64,000 nt of DNA from Hyphomicrobiaceae bacterium (GCA_022844275.1 JALHMB010000002.1:248001-312000); one strand, 5' to 3'; counted from the first letter of the stretch, positions 1-8,968 are shown. The notes: generated by a model not told the origin, from the sequence alone. A program made the numbers and translations.

Positions 1-724
1 TGCGCCGGCCGAGCGAGAGGATCTGCGCGAAGCCCGTGTAGAACCACATGCCCTCGAACACGACGTAGAAGGCCACGAGATCGCGCAGAAATGCCTGATC
101 GGTAGCGGGCGTGCCTGTCTTGAAGTCGGCATCGTCCAGGCTCTGCGTATGCTTCAATGCCCACGCCGCCTTATCCGTGATCGAGGGCACCTCGCGATAC
201 ATGTTGAAGAGCTCACCTTCATCGAGGCCGAGGCTCTCCACGATGTACTGGAAGGTGTGCGTATGCACGGCCTCCTCGAAGGCTTGGCGCAGCAGGTACT
301 GGCGGCATTCGGGGTTGGTGAGATGGCGGTAGATCGCAAGCACGATGTTGTTCGCGACGAGTGATTCCGACGCCGCGAAGAAGCCGAGATTGCGCTTGAT
401 GGCGCGGCGCTCGTCCTCCGTCAGCCCATCGCGCGACTTCCAGAGCGCGATGTCGGCCTGCGTGGAAACTTCGGTCGGCATCCAGTGATTGTTGCAGCCG
501 GCGAGGTACTTCTCCCAGGCCCACCTGTACTTGAGTGGCAGCAGCTGGTTCACGTCGGCGCGACAGTTGATCATGCGCTTGTCGTCGACAGAGACGCGCG
601 CGCCGCCACGCTCGATCTCGCCGAGGCCCGTGCTGTCGGCTGGAAGCGTAGGCGCCTTCGTCATCTGAGGTTTGCGCGCGGCAGGCGTCAGTGCGGGTGT
701 TGCTGGCTCTGACCAGTCGAGCAT
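1..724 (-). CDS. nrdB: Ribonucleotide reductase beta subunit, class Ic-like (3' part lies outside the window)
   Basis: Small, metal-radical subunit of aerobic ribonucleotide reductase, which makes dNTPs together with NrdA. About 241 N-terminal residues are visible and the C-terminus runs off the window. The key helix reads [11 protein letters not shown]: the ligand Glu (E151) and His (H154) are present, but the position of the class Ia radical tyrosine is Phe (F158). The first metal ligand is Glu (E120, in ESLVANN) rather than Asp. Both changes are the signature of class Ic enzymes such as that of Chlamydia, which use a Mn/Fe cofactor instead of a tyrosyl radical. The ATG at 724 is preferred because GGAG lies 9 nt upstream; an ATG at 733 abuts that GGAG. 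It follows nrdA by 36 nt, so it is co-transcribed. Family certain, subclass from the visible residues. Confidence 0.93.
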   Translation of the reverse strand, partial: MLDWSEPATPALTPAARKPQMTKAPTLPADSTGLGEIERGGARVSVDDKRMINCRADVNQLLPLKYRWAWEKYLAGCNNHWMPTEVSTQADIALWKSRDGLTEDERRAIKRNLGFFAASESLVANNIVLAIYRHLTNPECRQYLLRQAFEEAVHTHTFQYIVESLGLDEGELFNMYREVPSITDKAAWALKHTQSLDDADFKTGTPATDQAFLRDLVAFYVVFEGMWFYTGFAQILSLGRR

Positions 725-760
725 TGTCGTCATCTCCGGGATTGAATGCTGGTTCTTGGC

Positions 761-3640
761 TTACTGGCAGGCTTCGCAAGTCGGGTCGTCGATCGAGCAG
801 GTCATGATCGGCGGCGATGCTGCTTCCTCGGGTGCCGAGAGCATCCCGCCACCGGCCGAGACCGCATTGAGCTTGCCGTCGGTGCCTTTCAACGTCGACT
901 TCTCGACGTGCGTCGCCGACTGCGTACGTAGATAGTAGGTCGTCTTGAGCCCGCGCTCCCATGCGAGACGGTAGAGCGCATCGAGCTTCCGCCCGTTCGG
1001 CGCGGCGAGGTACAGGTTCAGCGACTGCGCCTGATCGATCCACTTCTGGCGGCGCGCCGCGGCATCTACCAGCCAGTGCGCATCAATCTCGAAGGCGGTC
1101 GCGTACAAGGCCTTCAAATCCTCGGGGACGCGATCAATGGCGCCGAGCGAGCCGTCGAAATACTTGAGATCCGAGATCATGACCTCATCCCACAGCCCGC
1201 GCGCCTTGAGGTCGCGCACGAGATACGAGTTCACGACCGTAAAGTCGCCGGACATATTCGCCTTGACGTAGAGATTGCGGAAGGCCGGCTCGATCGACTG
1301 CGCGACACCGACGATATTCGAGATGGTCGCCGTCGGCGCGATCGCCATGACATTGGAATTGCGCATCCCCGAAAGCTTGACGCGCTCACGCAGGCTCTCC
1401 CAGTCAAGCGTCGTCGAAGTATCAATCCGCAGGTACTCGCCGCGTGCATCGGCCAGCAGCTGAATGGAGTCGATCGGTAGGATGGCCCGGCTCCAAAGTG
1501 ACCCGTCAAAGGAAGCATAGCGACCGCGCTCCTCTGCGAGGTCCGCCGAAGCCGAGATCGCGCAATAGCTGATCAGCTCCATGCTCTGGTCAGCGAATTG
1601 CACCGCCTCGTCCGAGCCCATGGGAATGCGCAGCGCGTGTAGCGCATCCTGATGGCCCATGAGGCCGAGCCCGACGGGACGATGGCGCAGGTTCGAGCGA
1701 CGTGCCTCGGGGATAGTGTAGAAGTTGATATCAATGACGTTGTCGAGCATCCGCATCGCGGTGTTGACCGTGCGGGTCAGCCGCTCGCGATCGAGCCCCT
1801 TCTCGGTCACGTGCGCGGCCAGATTGATCGAGCCGAGATTGCAGACCGCGACCTCGCTGTCCGATGTATTGAGCGTGATCGCCGTGCAGAGGTTCGACGA
1901 GTGGATCACACCGCAGCGTTGTTGGGGCGAGCGGATGTTGCAGGGATCCTTGAATGTTATCCACGGATGACCCGTCTCGAACAGCATGGTGAGCATCCGC
2001 CGCCATAGGTCGACGGCACGTACGCGCTTGGCGACGCGCATCTCCATGCGCTCGGCCCTCTGCTCGTAGGTGGTATAGCGCTCGGCGAATGCCGGTCCGT
2101 AGAGATCGTGCAAGTCTGGCGTCTCGTCCGGCGAGAAGAGCGTCCACTGCCCGTCCTCGGCAACGCGCTGCATGAACAGATCCGGCACCCAGTTGGCTGT
2201 GTTCATGTCGTGCGTGCGGCGGCGATCGTCGCCGGTGTTCTTGCGGAGATCGAGGAATTCTTCGATGTCGACGTGCCACGTCTCAAGATAGGCGCACACG
2301 GCTCCTTTGCGCTTGCCACCTTGATTGACGGCAATGGCCGTGTCGTTCGCAACCTTGAGAAAGGGCACGACGCCCTGGCTCTGGCCGTTGGTGCCTTTGA
2401 TATGCGCGCCGAGGCCGCGCACGCGACTCCAGTCATTGCCGAGCCCGCCCGAGTACTTGGCGAGAAGGGCATTGTCCTTGATCGACTTGAAGATGCCGTC
2501 GAGATCATCCGAGACGGTCGTCAGGAAGCATGACGAAAGCTGCGGATGTGTCGTGCCCGCGTTGAACAGCGTCGGCGTCGAGCACATGAAGTCGAAGGAC
2601 GAGATGAGATCGTAGAACTCGATCGCACGGGCTTCGCGATCGATCTCGCGGATGGCGAGCCCCATGGCAACCCGCATGAAGAAGGCTTGTGGCAGCTCGA
2701 AACGCGTGCCGTGCACATGCAGGAAATAGCGGTCGTACAACGTCTGCAGTCCGAGGAACTGAAACTGCAAATCGCGCTCCGGCTTCAGCGTCGCGGCTAT
2801 GCGCTCGAGGTCGAAGCGGCCGAGCTCGGGATCGAGTAGGTCAGCTTTTATGCCGGTCGCGATATAGGCCGGAAAGTACTCCGCATATCCCGCGGCCATC
2901 TCTGCCTGTGTCGCCTGCTCTGTGCGGCCATGGACGAACGAGAGCGCTTCGCGGCGCAGCTTGTCGAGCAGCAGGCGGGCGCTGACGAAGGCGTAGTTCG
3001 GCTCTCTCTCGATCAGCGTGCGCGCGGCCATGATCGGTGCAAGCGAAAGCTCATCGAGCGTGATACCGTCATAGAGATTGCGCTGCGTCTCGGCGAGGAT
3101 GGGCTCAGAGGTGACGTCCGCTAGACCAGTGCACGCCTCCTCGATCACACTGATCAGCCGCCTCTCGTCGAGCGGTGACTTCGAGCCGTCGGCATTCGTC
3201 ACGTTGAGGAGGATGCTTGGCGCTATGAGCGGCGCTTTCTCGGCCGCGCGCTCATTCGCCCGCGCCTCGCGATAGAGCACGTACGCGCGCGCGACCTTGT
3301 GATGCTCGTCGCGCATGAGAGCGAGCTCGACCTGATCCTGGACCTCCTCGACATGGAAGGTCCGCCCAACATCGCTTCGGCGTGTCAACGCGTTTACAAT
3401 GTGTTGCGTCAATTCCTCGACGACCTCGTGCACACGACGCGAGGCCGCGGCGCGCCCGCCTTCGACGGCGAGAAAAGCCTTAGTGAGCGCAATGGTGATC
3501 TTGCTCACATCGAACGGCGTGACCGTGCCATTGCGGCGAATGACCTGGTAAGCCGGCGCAGATTTGGCCACAGCAGGACCTGACCGAGCACCGCGGCCAA
3601 CGGTGACATCGGAAGATTTGACTTCGAGAGTGTAGGACAC
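761..3640 (-). CDS. nrdA: Ribonucleoside-diphosphate reductase alpha subunit (class I)
   Basis: Catalytic subunit that reduces NDPs; 959 residues with a GTG start. An N-terminal ATP-cone lies at about residues 30-125, followed by a second cone-like segment at about 140-235 and then the ten-stranded barrel. Active-site cysteines are visible in LSSCFL, SSNLC (C585, the thiyl radical site) and AVCNLGS. The C-terminal redox tail ends in CEAC-Gln. The residue two after C585, normally an essential Glu (E441 of the E. coli enzyme), is Ala (A587, codon GCG). Length and the double cone resemble the long class I alpha subunits that pair with class Ic NrdB. It is the first gene after the cobalamin riboswitch, so its expression is probably off when B12 is plentiful. 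Confidence 0.96.
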   Translation of the reverse strand: MSYTLEVKSSDVTVGRGARSGPAVAKSAPAYQVIRRNGTVTPFDVSKITIALTKAFLAVEGGRAAASRRVHEVVEELTQHIVNALTRRSDVGRTFHVEEVQDQVELALMRDEHHKVARAYVLYREARANERAAEKAPLIAPSILLNVTNADGSKSPLDERRLISVIEEACTGLADVTSEPILAETQRNLYDGITLDELSLAPIMAARTLIEREPNYAFVSARLLLDKLRREALSFVHGRTEQATQAEMAAGYAEYFPAYIATGIKADLLDPELGRFDLERIAATLKPERDLQFQFLGLQTLYDRYFLHVHGTRFELPQAFFMRVAMGLAIREIDREARAIEFYDLISSFDFMCSTPTLFNAGTTHPQLSSCFLTTVSDDLDGIFKSIKDNALLAKYSGGLGNDWSRVRGLGAHIKGTNGQSQGVVPFLKVANDTAIAVNQGGKRKGAVCAYLETWHVDIEEFLDLRKNTGDDRRRTHDMNTANWVPDLFMQRVAEDGQWTLFSPDETPDLHDLYGPAFAERYTTYEQRAERMEMRVAKRVRAVDLWRRMLTMLFETGHPWITFKDPCNIRSPQQRCGVIHSSNLCTAITLNTSDSEVAVCNLGSINLAAHVTEKGLDRERLTRTVNTAMRMLDNVIDINFYTIPEARRSNLRHRPVGLGLMGHQDALHALRIPMGSDEAVQFADQSMELISYCAISASADLAEERGRYASFDGSLWSRAILPIDSIQLLADARGEYLRIDTSTTLDWESLRERVKLSGMRNSNVMAIAPTATISNIVGVAQSIEPAFRNLYVKANMSGDFTVVNSYLVRDLKARGLWDEVMISDLKYFDGSLGAIDRVPEDLKALYATAFEIDAHWLVDAAARRQKWIDQAQSLNLYLAAPNGRKLDALYRLAWERGLKTTYYLRTQSATHVEKSTLKGTDGKLNAVSAGGGMLSAPEEAASPPIMTCSIDDPTCEACQ

Positions 3641-3764
3641 CGGCTAGACCCCATGTGATTGGGGGCATGGGTCAAGCGGGCGCGAGCGGGGACGAGCGCA
3701 AGTATGCGCAAGACAAGCCTGCCAGCGACCACCGGGACACCCCGCCCGAGGACGTTGTCGACTG

Positions 3765-3930
3765 TCGGGGCAGGTCTCCTGGCTCGCGGGTCACTGCGCT
3801 CGTCCGGCCTTCCCGAGATCTCACGATCTCAGTGACACGGATTGGACGAGCACTCGCCGCTCACAGTTGCGGGGGCAGCGCCGGAATCACCTCGGTACGA
3901 GGTTCACCGGCTTCCCTCTTAGCTCAAGGC
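3765..3930 (-). promoter_or_regulatory. Cobalamin (B12) riboswitch upstream of nrdAB
   Basis: Read on the minus strand, the segment carries the conserved cobalamin-riboswitch blocks in order: AGGGAAGCCGGTGAA at about 3909-3923, the core CTGCCCCCGCAACTGTGAG (3861-3879), GGCGAG, a GTGTCACTG block, GGGAAGGC and finally CGCGAGCCAGGAGACCTGCC near 3769-3788. Boundaries are approximate. It ends about 125 nt before the nrdA start, which leaves room for an expression platform. B12 riboswitches normally repress B12-independent isoenzymes or B12 synthesis and uptake genes. Here the target is the B12-independent ribonucleotide reductase, which implies a B12-dependent class II enzyme elsewhere in the genome. 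Confidence 0.93.
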
Positions 3931-3935
3931 ACAAC

Positions 3936-4224
3936 GCGCCTCGAGAACCACGACATCTATATCTAGTTGGTGATTCTCATTGGAGCCGCAAGAGGTCGTG
4001 TCGAGCGTTAGGCAGATGCCCATGCCGGCAACAGCTTTTCAACATCAGCTCGCGAGTGATCCTGGGTTTGACAGCGTCTCCCAAGTCAGGATAATTCGGC
4101 GCTGGTCGAGCAGGCGACCGACGGTCCGCGTGAAGGGTTGAACCCACCTCAGCTATCAAGTGCTTCAGCATCTTCTTTCTGGCCCGAGCCGCGGACACCG
4201 GGTACATGAGAAAGAAGGTGTCAC
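3936..4224. other. Spacer between the nrd leader and the ankyrin gene
   Basis: The stretch must hold the promoter of the minus-strand nrd transcript and that of the plus-strand ankyrin gene. I see no convincing -35/-10 pair, RNA gene or conserved ORF in it. Short open frames here lack ribosome binding sites and family features. Confidence 0.4.
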
Positions 4225-5487
4225 ATGCCCAAGGCGCTTCCAGCCCAGCCCAATCTCGACTGGTTGAAGAAATCCGCGAAGGAGCGGCTCGCCGAGCTGC
4301 GTGTCGCGGAGCCCGCCGCCAAGCTGAATCAGGCGCAGCTCGATATTGCCAGGGACTATGGATTCGCGAGTTGGCGTGCGCTCAAGGCGCATGTCGACGC
4401 ATTGAGTCTTGATGGCCAGGTCATCGCCGCTGCCGTCCAGGGTGATGCCGGCACGCTCGGCCGGCTGCTTGATGCGTATCCGTCAAAGATCACGATGACG
4501 GGCGGCCAGTGGAACCGGCCGCTGCTGCATCTCGCCGCCGAAGGAGGGCACATAGATTGCGTCGAGCTGCTGCTCGGACGTGGTGCTGACGGCAATCAGC
4601 GCGATCGATTGGATCATGCCACGGCGCTGCATTGGGCGGCGCAGGAAGGGCATCTCGAGGTCGTGAAGCGGCTCGTGGACGCAGGCACTGACATCGATGG
4701 CGCCGGTGACGAGCACGAGATGGGCGTCATCGGCTGGGCGACATGCATTCACTCGGTACAGCAGCAGGTTGCGGATTGGCTTCTCGCGCGCGGCGCCAAT
4801 CCGACAATATTCGCGGCCGTCGCGCTCGATCGCGCCGATCTGGTGCGCGCCCTCGTGGCACGCGATCCGCGGCTTCTGTCACGTCAAATGAGCCCGTTCG
4901 AGCATCACCGCACGCCGCTCCATTTTGCGGTGCTGAAGAATCGGCCCGAAATGGTTGAGCTACTGTTGCAGCTTGGTGCGGACCCGACCATGAAGGATGC
5001 TCGCGGCGACACACCACTGAGCTATGCTTCGCCCAAGACCGATCGGCGGATCGCCAAGGTCCTGGTGGCGGCCGGCGCCGATCCGGTAGAGCTACGTTCC
5101 AATCGGTTTGAATCAGCCGTTCCGATCCTCAACGTCAAGGACGTCTCGGCGTCAATCGCGTACTACGTCGAGAAGCTAGGCTTCCTCAAGGAGTGGGACT
5201 GGGGTTCGCCGCCCACGTTCGGCTGTGTTTATCGCGACCAGGTTCGCATTTTTCTTTGTCGGGGCGCGCAAGGTGCTCCAGGCACTTGGATCTCGATTTT
5301 CGTGCAGGACGTCGACGCCTTGCATCAAGATTATCGCCGCCGCGGAGCGAACATTCGCGAGGAGCCCACCAATTTCCCCTGGGGCGTGCGCGAGATGAAT
5401 GTCGAGGATCTCGATGGGCACCGCCTTCGCATGGGCAGCGATGCAACTGGCCTCGCGGACGCGACGGCGTTGAACGAGGCGCCGTGA
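4225..5487 (+). CDS. Ankyrin-repeat protein fused to a C-terminal VOC (glyoxalase/bleomycin-resistance) domain
   Basis: A 420-residue protein with no signal peptide, so probably cytoplasmic. Residues about 1-60 form a short helical module with the phrase YGFASWRALKAHV, common in front of bacterial ankyrin arrays. About 65-290 hold ankyrin repeats (for example RPLLHLAAEGGH, TALHWAAQEGH, TPLHFAVLKNR, DTPLSYA). From about 295 to 405 is a VOC fold: VPILNVKDVSASIAYYVEKLGF at its start and EDLDGHRLRMG at its end, the latter carrying the usual C-terminal Glu/Asp metal-ligand region. AGAAGG lies before the ATG. VOC domains bind metals and small ligands, including toxins. Here the ankyrin part may target the VOC domain to a protein. 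Substrate and partner unknown. Confidence 0.88.
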   Translation: MPKALPAQPNLDWLKKSAKERLAELRVAEPAAKLNQAQLDIARDYGFASWRALKAHVDALSLDGQVIAAAVQGDAGTLGRLLDAYPSKITMTGGQWNRPLLHLAAEGGHIDCVELLLGRGADGNQRDRLDHATALHWAAQEGHLEVVKRLVDAGTDIDGAGDEHEMGVIGWATCIHSVQQQVADWLLARGANPTIFAAVALDRADLVRALVARDPRLLSRQMSPFEHHRTPLHFAVLKNRPEMVELLLQLGADPTMKDARGDTPLSYASPKTDRRIAKVLVAAGADPVELRSNRFESAVPILNVKDVSASIAYYVEKLGFLKEWDWGSPPTFGCVYRDQVRIFLCRGAQGAPGTWISIFVQDVDALHQDYRRRGANIREEPTNFPWGVREMNVEDLDGHRLRMGSDATGLADATALNEAP

Positions 5488-5704
5488 TGAGCCGGGCGGG
5501 ATCTCTTGGTTCCGCCCCTCACTCGACAGATGGTCCGAACATCGGCCGTTGCTTTCGCACTCGCTGAGCTGGATCTACCAATAATCGCAGCGTTCACTAT
5601 TGGGGTGACGGCGTCTTGGCATTGTAGAGGCGCGTGACTAGACTCTAGGGCTGTCCCGACAATTGAAGTATGATGGCAACAATTCGCTTCTCCCGCTTCT
5701 GAAA

Positions 5705-6688
5705 ATGCACGCACCTCCACCTCGCAATGACAAGGCCAGGAAACAGCGCTTACCGGCGCACGAACGCGACGGCTTTGCCTCGCCGGAGTTGATCGCCGTG
5801 CTCGCTGCCGTGAGCGACGACGAGCCTCGCGTCCTGACGATCAATGATGGTCGCTCGCTGCCTTCCGGCCCGTTCGGATCAGGTGATCGCTCGCTGCAGT
5901 CGAGCCTGCGCACTTGGGTCGAGCGGCAAACAAATCATCCCGTCGGCTACATGGAGCAGCTCTATACGTTCGCCGATCGGGATCGCACCGACGGCAATAC
6001 CGATCGACGGATCATCTCGATCAGCTATCTGGGTCTGACGCGCGAAGCTGGCGCATCACGACGGTATGCCGCCACCTGGCGAAGTTGGTATCGCTACTTT
6101 CCTTGGGAGGATTTACGCCAGTCAGATGGGAAGCTCATCGAAAAACTGATCGTACCTCGGCTACGCGGCTGGGCCAGGCAGGCGGTCGACAAGGCAACCC
6201 AAGCCGAGCGCGCACAACGGATCGACGTCGTTTTTGGGCAAGGCGGACATCCGTGGAATGCGGAACTGAGTCTCCAGCGCTATGAATTGCTCTATGAAGC
6301 CGGCCAAGTGCCAGAAGCACTCACCAAGAGTGCTGCAGAGGCGACGCCGATACCGGGTGAGCCGATGCTGCACGATCATCGAAGAATCCTGGCAACGGGA
6401 GTCGCGCGTCTGCGTGCAAAGATCAAGTACCGCCCTGTCATCTTCGAGCTGATGCCCGAGACCTTCACGCTTCTCCAGCTCCAGCAGGCCGTCGAAGGCC
6501 TCTCGGGCCAGTTGCTGCACAAGCAGAACTTCCGGCGCTCTCTCGAGCAGCAGGATCTGATCGAGGAAACGGGAGAGATGTCATCCGAGACGGGTGGCCG
6601 ACCTGCGCGATTGTTTCGTTTCAGGAAGCAGATCGTGCTCGAACGCGCCTTCACGGGCACCAAGCTTCCGCTCGCGCGGACACGCTAG
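5705..6688 (+). CDS. nadQ: NadQ/NrtR-type regulator of NAD synthesis (Nudix-like domain plus winged helix)
   Basis: 327 residues from the ATG at 5705; a TTG at 5663 in the same frame would add 14 residues. The middle contains VGYMEQLYTFADRDR followed by RIISISYLGL, the hallmark of NrtR-family regulators whose N-terminal Nudix-related domain senses an NAD-pathway metabolite instead of hydrolysing it. No intact Nudix box is seen. The C-terminal part (about 235-325) ends in a winged-helix-like segment (NFRRSLEQQDLIEETGE..GGRPARLFRF). NadQ in Rhizobiales represses nadABC-type operons. The gene lies 127 nt upstream of nadA on the same strand, with a perfect inverted repeat in the gap. Family assignment firm, name from context. 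Confidence 0.82.
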   Translation: MHAPPPRNDKARKQRLPAHERDGFASPELIAVLAAVSDDEPRVLTINDGRSLPSGPFGSGDRSLQSSLRTWVERQTNHPVGYMEQLYTFADRDRTDGNTDRRIISISYLGLTREAGASRRYAATWRSWYRYFPWEDLRQSDGKLIEKLIVPRLRGWARQAVDKATQAERAQRIDVVFGQGGHPWNAELSLQRYELLYEAGQVPEALTKSAAEATPIPGEPMLHDHRRILATGVARLRAKIKYRPVIFELMPETFTLLQLQQAVEGLSGQLLHKQNFRRSLEQQDLIEETGEMSSETGGRPARLFRFRKQIVLERAFTGTKLPLARTR

Positions 6689-6796
6689 TTCACACCGTCG
6701 CGTCGTTGTCCATCATTTCATCGCTTGACATTCGCCACCCAAGCGAGTCACAAAGCGAGCGTCGACCGTAAGAGGTCGACGTTTTCATCGCTATAA

Positions 6797-6813
6797 ATGC
6801 TCAATGTGAGCAT
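6797..6813 (+). promoter_or_regulatory. Candidate NadQ operator in front of nadA
   Basis: A perfect inverted repeat, ATGCTCA-ATG-TGAGCAT, sits directly before the first possible nadA start codon (6816). It overlaps a TATAAA sequence (6792-6797) that could be the -10 box. A repressor bound here would block both RNA polymerase and the ribosome. Assignment to NadQ rests on position and symmetry. Confidence 0.65.
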
Positions 6814-6815
6814 AT

Positions 6816-7811
6816 GTGGTGAGCGAGATGATGGATGTTGGCACTATCAGCCGGACGGCAGAGCTCTACGGGCGTGTGCGGGATGTCATCCTGCCAATGG
6901 AATGGCCGGCATACGCATCGGATATCGATGCAATCCTGAGGCTGAAGCGCGAGCGCAATGCCGTTATCCTCGCGCACAACTACCAGACGCCCGAGATCTT
7001 CCATTGCGTCGCCGACATTGTCGGCGACAGCCTTGCGCTTGCTCGTGAGGCCATGCGGGTCGATGCTTCCGTCATCGTGCTCGCCGGCGTGCACTTCATG
7101 GCTGAGACGGCGAAGCTCCTCAATCCATCGAAGACAGTGCTTACTCCCGACCTTGCGGCGGGCTGCTCACTTGCCGACTCGATTACGCCGGAGGACGTTG
7201 CCCGACTTCGGCAACGCTATCCTGGCGTACCGGTCGTGACCTACGTCAACACCTCGGCCGCCGTGAAGGCCGCGTCGGATATCTGCTGCACCTCCGGAAA
7301 CGCCAAGCAAGTGGTCGAGTCACTCGGCGTCGAGAGGGTCATCATGATCCCCGACGAGTACTTGGCGAAGAACGTGGCGGCGGAGACCGACGTCGAGATC
7401 ATCACCTGGGCAGGTCACTGCGAGGTGCACGCCCAGTTCACGCCCGAGGACATCCGCGAAGTGCGGGACGCGTATCCGGGCGTGGTCGTGCTAACCCATC
7501 CGGAATGCCCGCCGGACGTCGTTGCAGAGGCGGATTTCTCGGGCTCCACGGCTGCAATGAGCGCCTATGTCGATGCGAACAAGCCACCTCGCGTCGTACT
7601 CGTGACCGAATGCTCCATGAGCGACAACATCGCGGCGGCCAATCCCGACATCGCCTTTCTTCGTCCGTGCAATCTGTGTCCGCACATGAAGCGGATCACG
7701 CTGCCGAAGATTCGTGCCGCGCTCGAGACGATGCGGGAGCCCATCACCATCGATCCCGCGATTGCCGAGAAGGCGCGGCGCGCCGTGGAACGGATGCTGG
7801 CCGTCAAGTGA
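6816..7811 (+). CDS. nadA: Quinolinate synthase
   Basis: Condenses iminoaspartate with dihydroxyacetone phosphate to quinolinate, the first committed ring of NAD, using a [4Fe-4S] cluster. The 331-residue product has the family motifs [23 protein letters not shown], the cluster cysteine regions AGCSLAD and CCTSGNA, and the C-terminal [14 protein letters not shown]. The start is uncertain: GTG 6816, GTG 6819, ATG 6828 and ATG 6831 are all in frame and none has a strong ribosome site. It is followed by nadC 20 nt later. The iminoaspartate donor enzyme (nadB, aspartate oxidase) usually found between these genes is absent. Confidence 0.96.
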   Translation: MVSEMMDVGTISRTAELYGRVRDVILPMEWPAYASDIDAILRLKRERNAVILAHNYQTPEIFHCVADIVGDSLALAREAMRVDASVIVLAGVHFMAETAKLLNPSKTVLTPDLAAGCSLADSITPEDVARLRQRYPGVPVVTYVNTSAAVKAASDICCTSGNAKQVVESLGVERVIMIPDEYLAKNVAAETDVEIITWAGHCEVHAQFTPEDIREVRDAYPGVVVLTHPECPPDVVAEADFSGSTAAMSAYVDANKPPRVVLVTECSMSDNIAAANPDIAFLRPCNLCPHMKRITLPKIRAALETMREPITIDPAIAEKARRAVERMLAVK

Positions 7812-7831
7812 ACGTACGCGAGGCATGTGCC

Positions 7832-8686
7832 ATGACCGCTGTATCTGCCCTGCCCCGGATCATTGTCGAGCCCTTGGTGCGGACGGCCCTTCTGGAAGAC
7901 TTCGGACGTGGGGGTGACTTGACGACAGAGGCTATCGTGCCGAGGGAGGCGCGCGCACGCGCCACGCTCACCGCCCGCCAATCCGGCGTCGTGGCGGGAC
8001 TCGATCTGGCGCATCTCGCATTCACGCTCGTCGAACCGCGCATCCAGATGGAGCAGCAGAGACCTGATGGCAGCCCCGTCAAGGCTGGTGACGTCATCGC
8101 GACGCTAGGTGGACCGGCATGCGGCCTCCTGACCGCGGAGCGAACAGCCCTGAATTTCCTCTGCCACCTGAGCGGGATCGCAAGTGCGACCGCCTCGATC
8201 GTCGACGCCATCAAGGGCCATCGAGCGAGTATCGTCTGCACGCGCAAGACAATGCCTGGTTTGCGAGCGATTCAGAAGTACGCCGTGCGGGTAGGTGGCG
8301 GAAGCAATCATCGCTACGGTCTCGACGACGCGATGCTGATCAAGGACAACCACGTTACCATAGCCGGCGGTATCCGACCGGCGCTTGAGCGCGCGCGGGC
8401 GCGGGTCGGCCACATGGTCAAGATCGAAATCGAGGTCGACACGCTCGGTCAATTGGAGGAAGCACTGGCGGTTGGCGTCGACGCCGTTCTGCTCGACAAT
8501 ATGGCGCCGGATATGCTTGCTAAGGCAGTTCGCATGGTCGATGGCCGGGCGCTCACCGAAGCCTCAGGCCGCATCACGCCGGCGACGGCACCGGCCATTG
8601 CTGCAACCAATGTCGACCTGATCTCGATCGGCTGGCTGACACACAGCTCGACTACTCTCGATATCGGGCTCGACTTCGAGACCTAG
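7832..8686 (+). CDS. nadC: Nicotinate-nucleotide pyrophosphorylase (carboxylating)
   Basis: Converts quinolinate and PRPP to nicotinate mononucleotide and CO2. 284 residues, normal length. Visible motifs include DFGRGGDLTTEAI, the substrate-binding CTRKTMPGLRAIQKYAV, GGGSNHRYGLDDAMLIKDNH and the C-terminal EASGRITPATA. The ATG at 7832 has GAGG about 8 nt upstream. A GTG at 7808 that overlaps the nadA stop is an alternative in-frame start. Probable two-gene operon with nadA under NadQ. Confidence 0.96.
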   Translation: MTAVSALPRIIVEPLVRTALLEDFGRGGDLTTEAIVPREARARATLTARQSGVVAGLDLAHLAFTLVEPRIQMEQQRPDGSPVKAGDVIATLGGPACGLLTAERTALNFLCHLSGIASATASIVDAIKGHRASIVCTRKTMPGLRAIQKYAVRVGGGSNHRYGLDDAMLIKDNHVTIAGGIRPALERARARVGHMVKIEIEVDTLGQLEEALAVGVDAVLLDNMAPDMLAKAVRMVDGRALTEASGRITPATAPAIAATNVDLISIGWLTHSSTTLDIGLDFET

Positions 8687-8710
8687 GTTCGGATCGACAG
8701 CGAAGCAGTT

Positions 8711-8756
8711 GAGCTATCTGTCCAGCACGCGCCGGCGTACTCGAGCGAGATAGCTC
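8711..8756 (+). terminator. Possible terminator after nadC
   Basis: A 9-bp inverted repeat, GAGCTATCT (8711-8719) and AGATAGCTC (8748-8756), is followed by CTTTG. The loop is long (28 nt) and the T-run is weak, so this is only a candidate. The remaining sequence up to 8968 shows nothing else. Confidence 0.35.
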
Positions 8757-8968
8757 CTTTGCTGGAGCCGCATTCACTGCCCAACTCTCAGTCCATCTCA
8801 ATGCTTGCGCGACCGCCTGCTGGCCATTGCCCGGCCGCGTAGCAGATGCCGCTGGTTGGGGTGGGTGCCGAGAGCGAACAGTGCTCTCGATCTTCGAATG
8901 ACCGAGCAAGAGTTGGACGGCACAGAGATGCCTCGGTCCGCGGTCGGTGTCCGGTCAGTCAACCACGA

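Noticed and set aside
219-1043. 274-codon minus-strand open frame overlapping nrdB and the nrdA end
   Set aside because: It crosses two real genes in another frame, has Arg/Asp-rich shadow composition and no family features; NrdB and NrdA motifs are continuous in their own frames.
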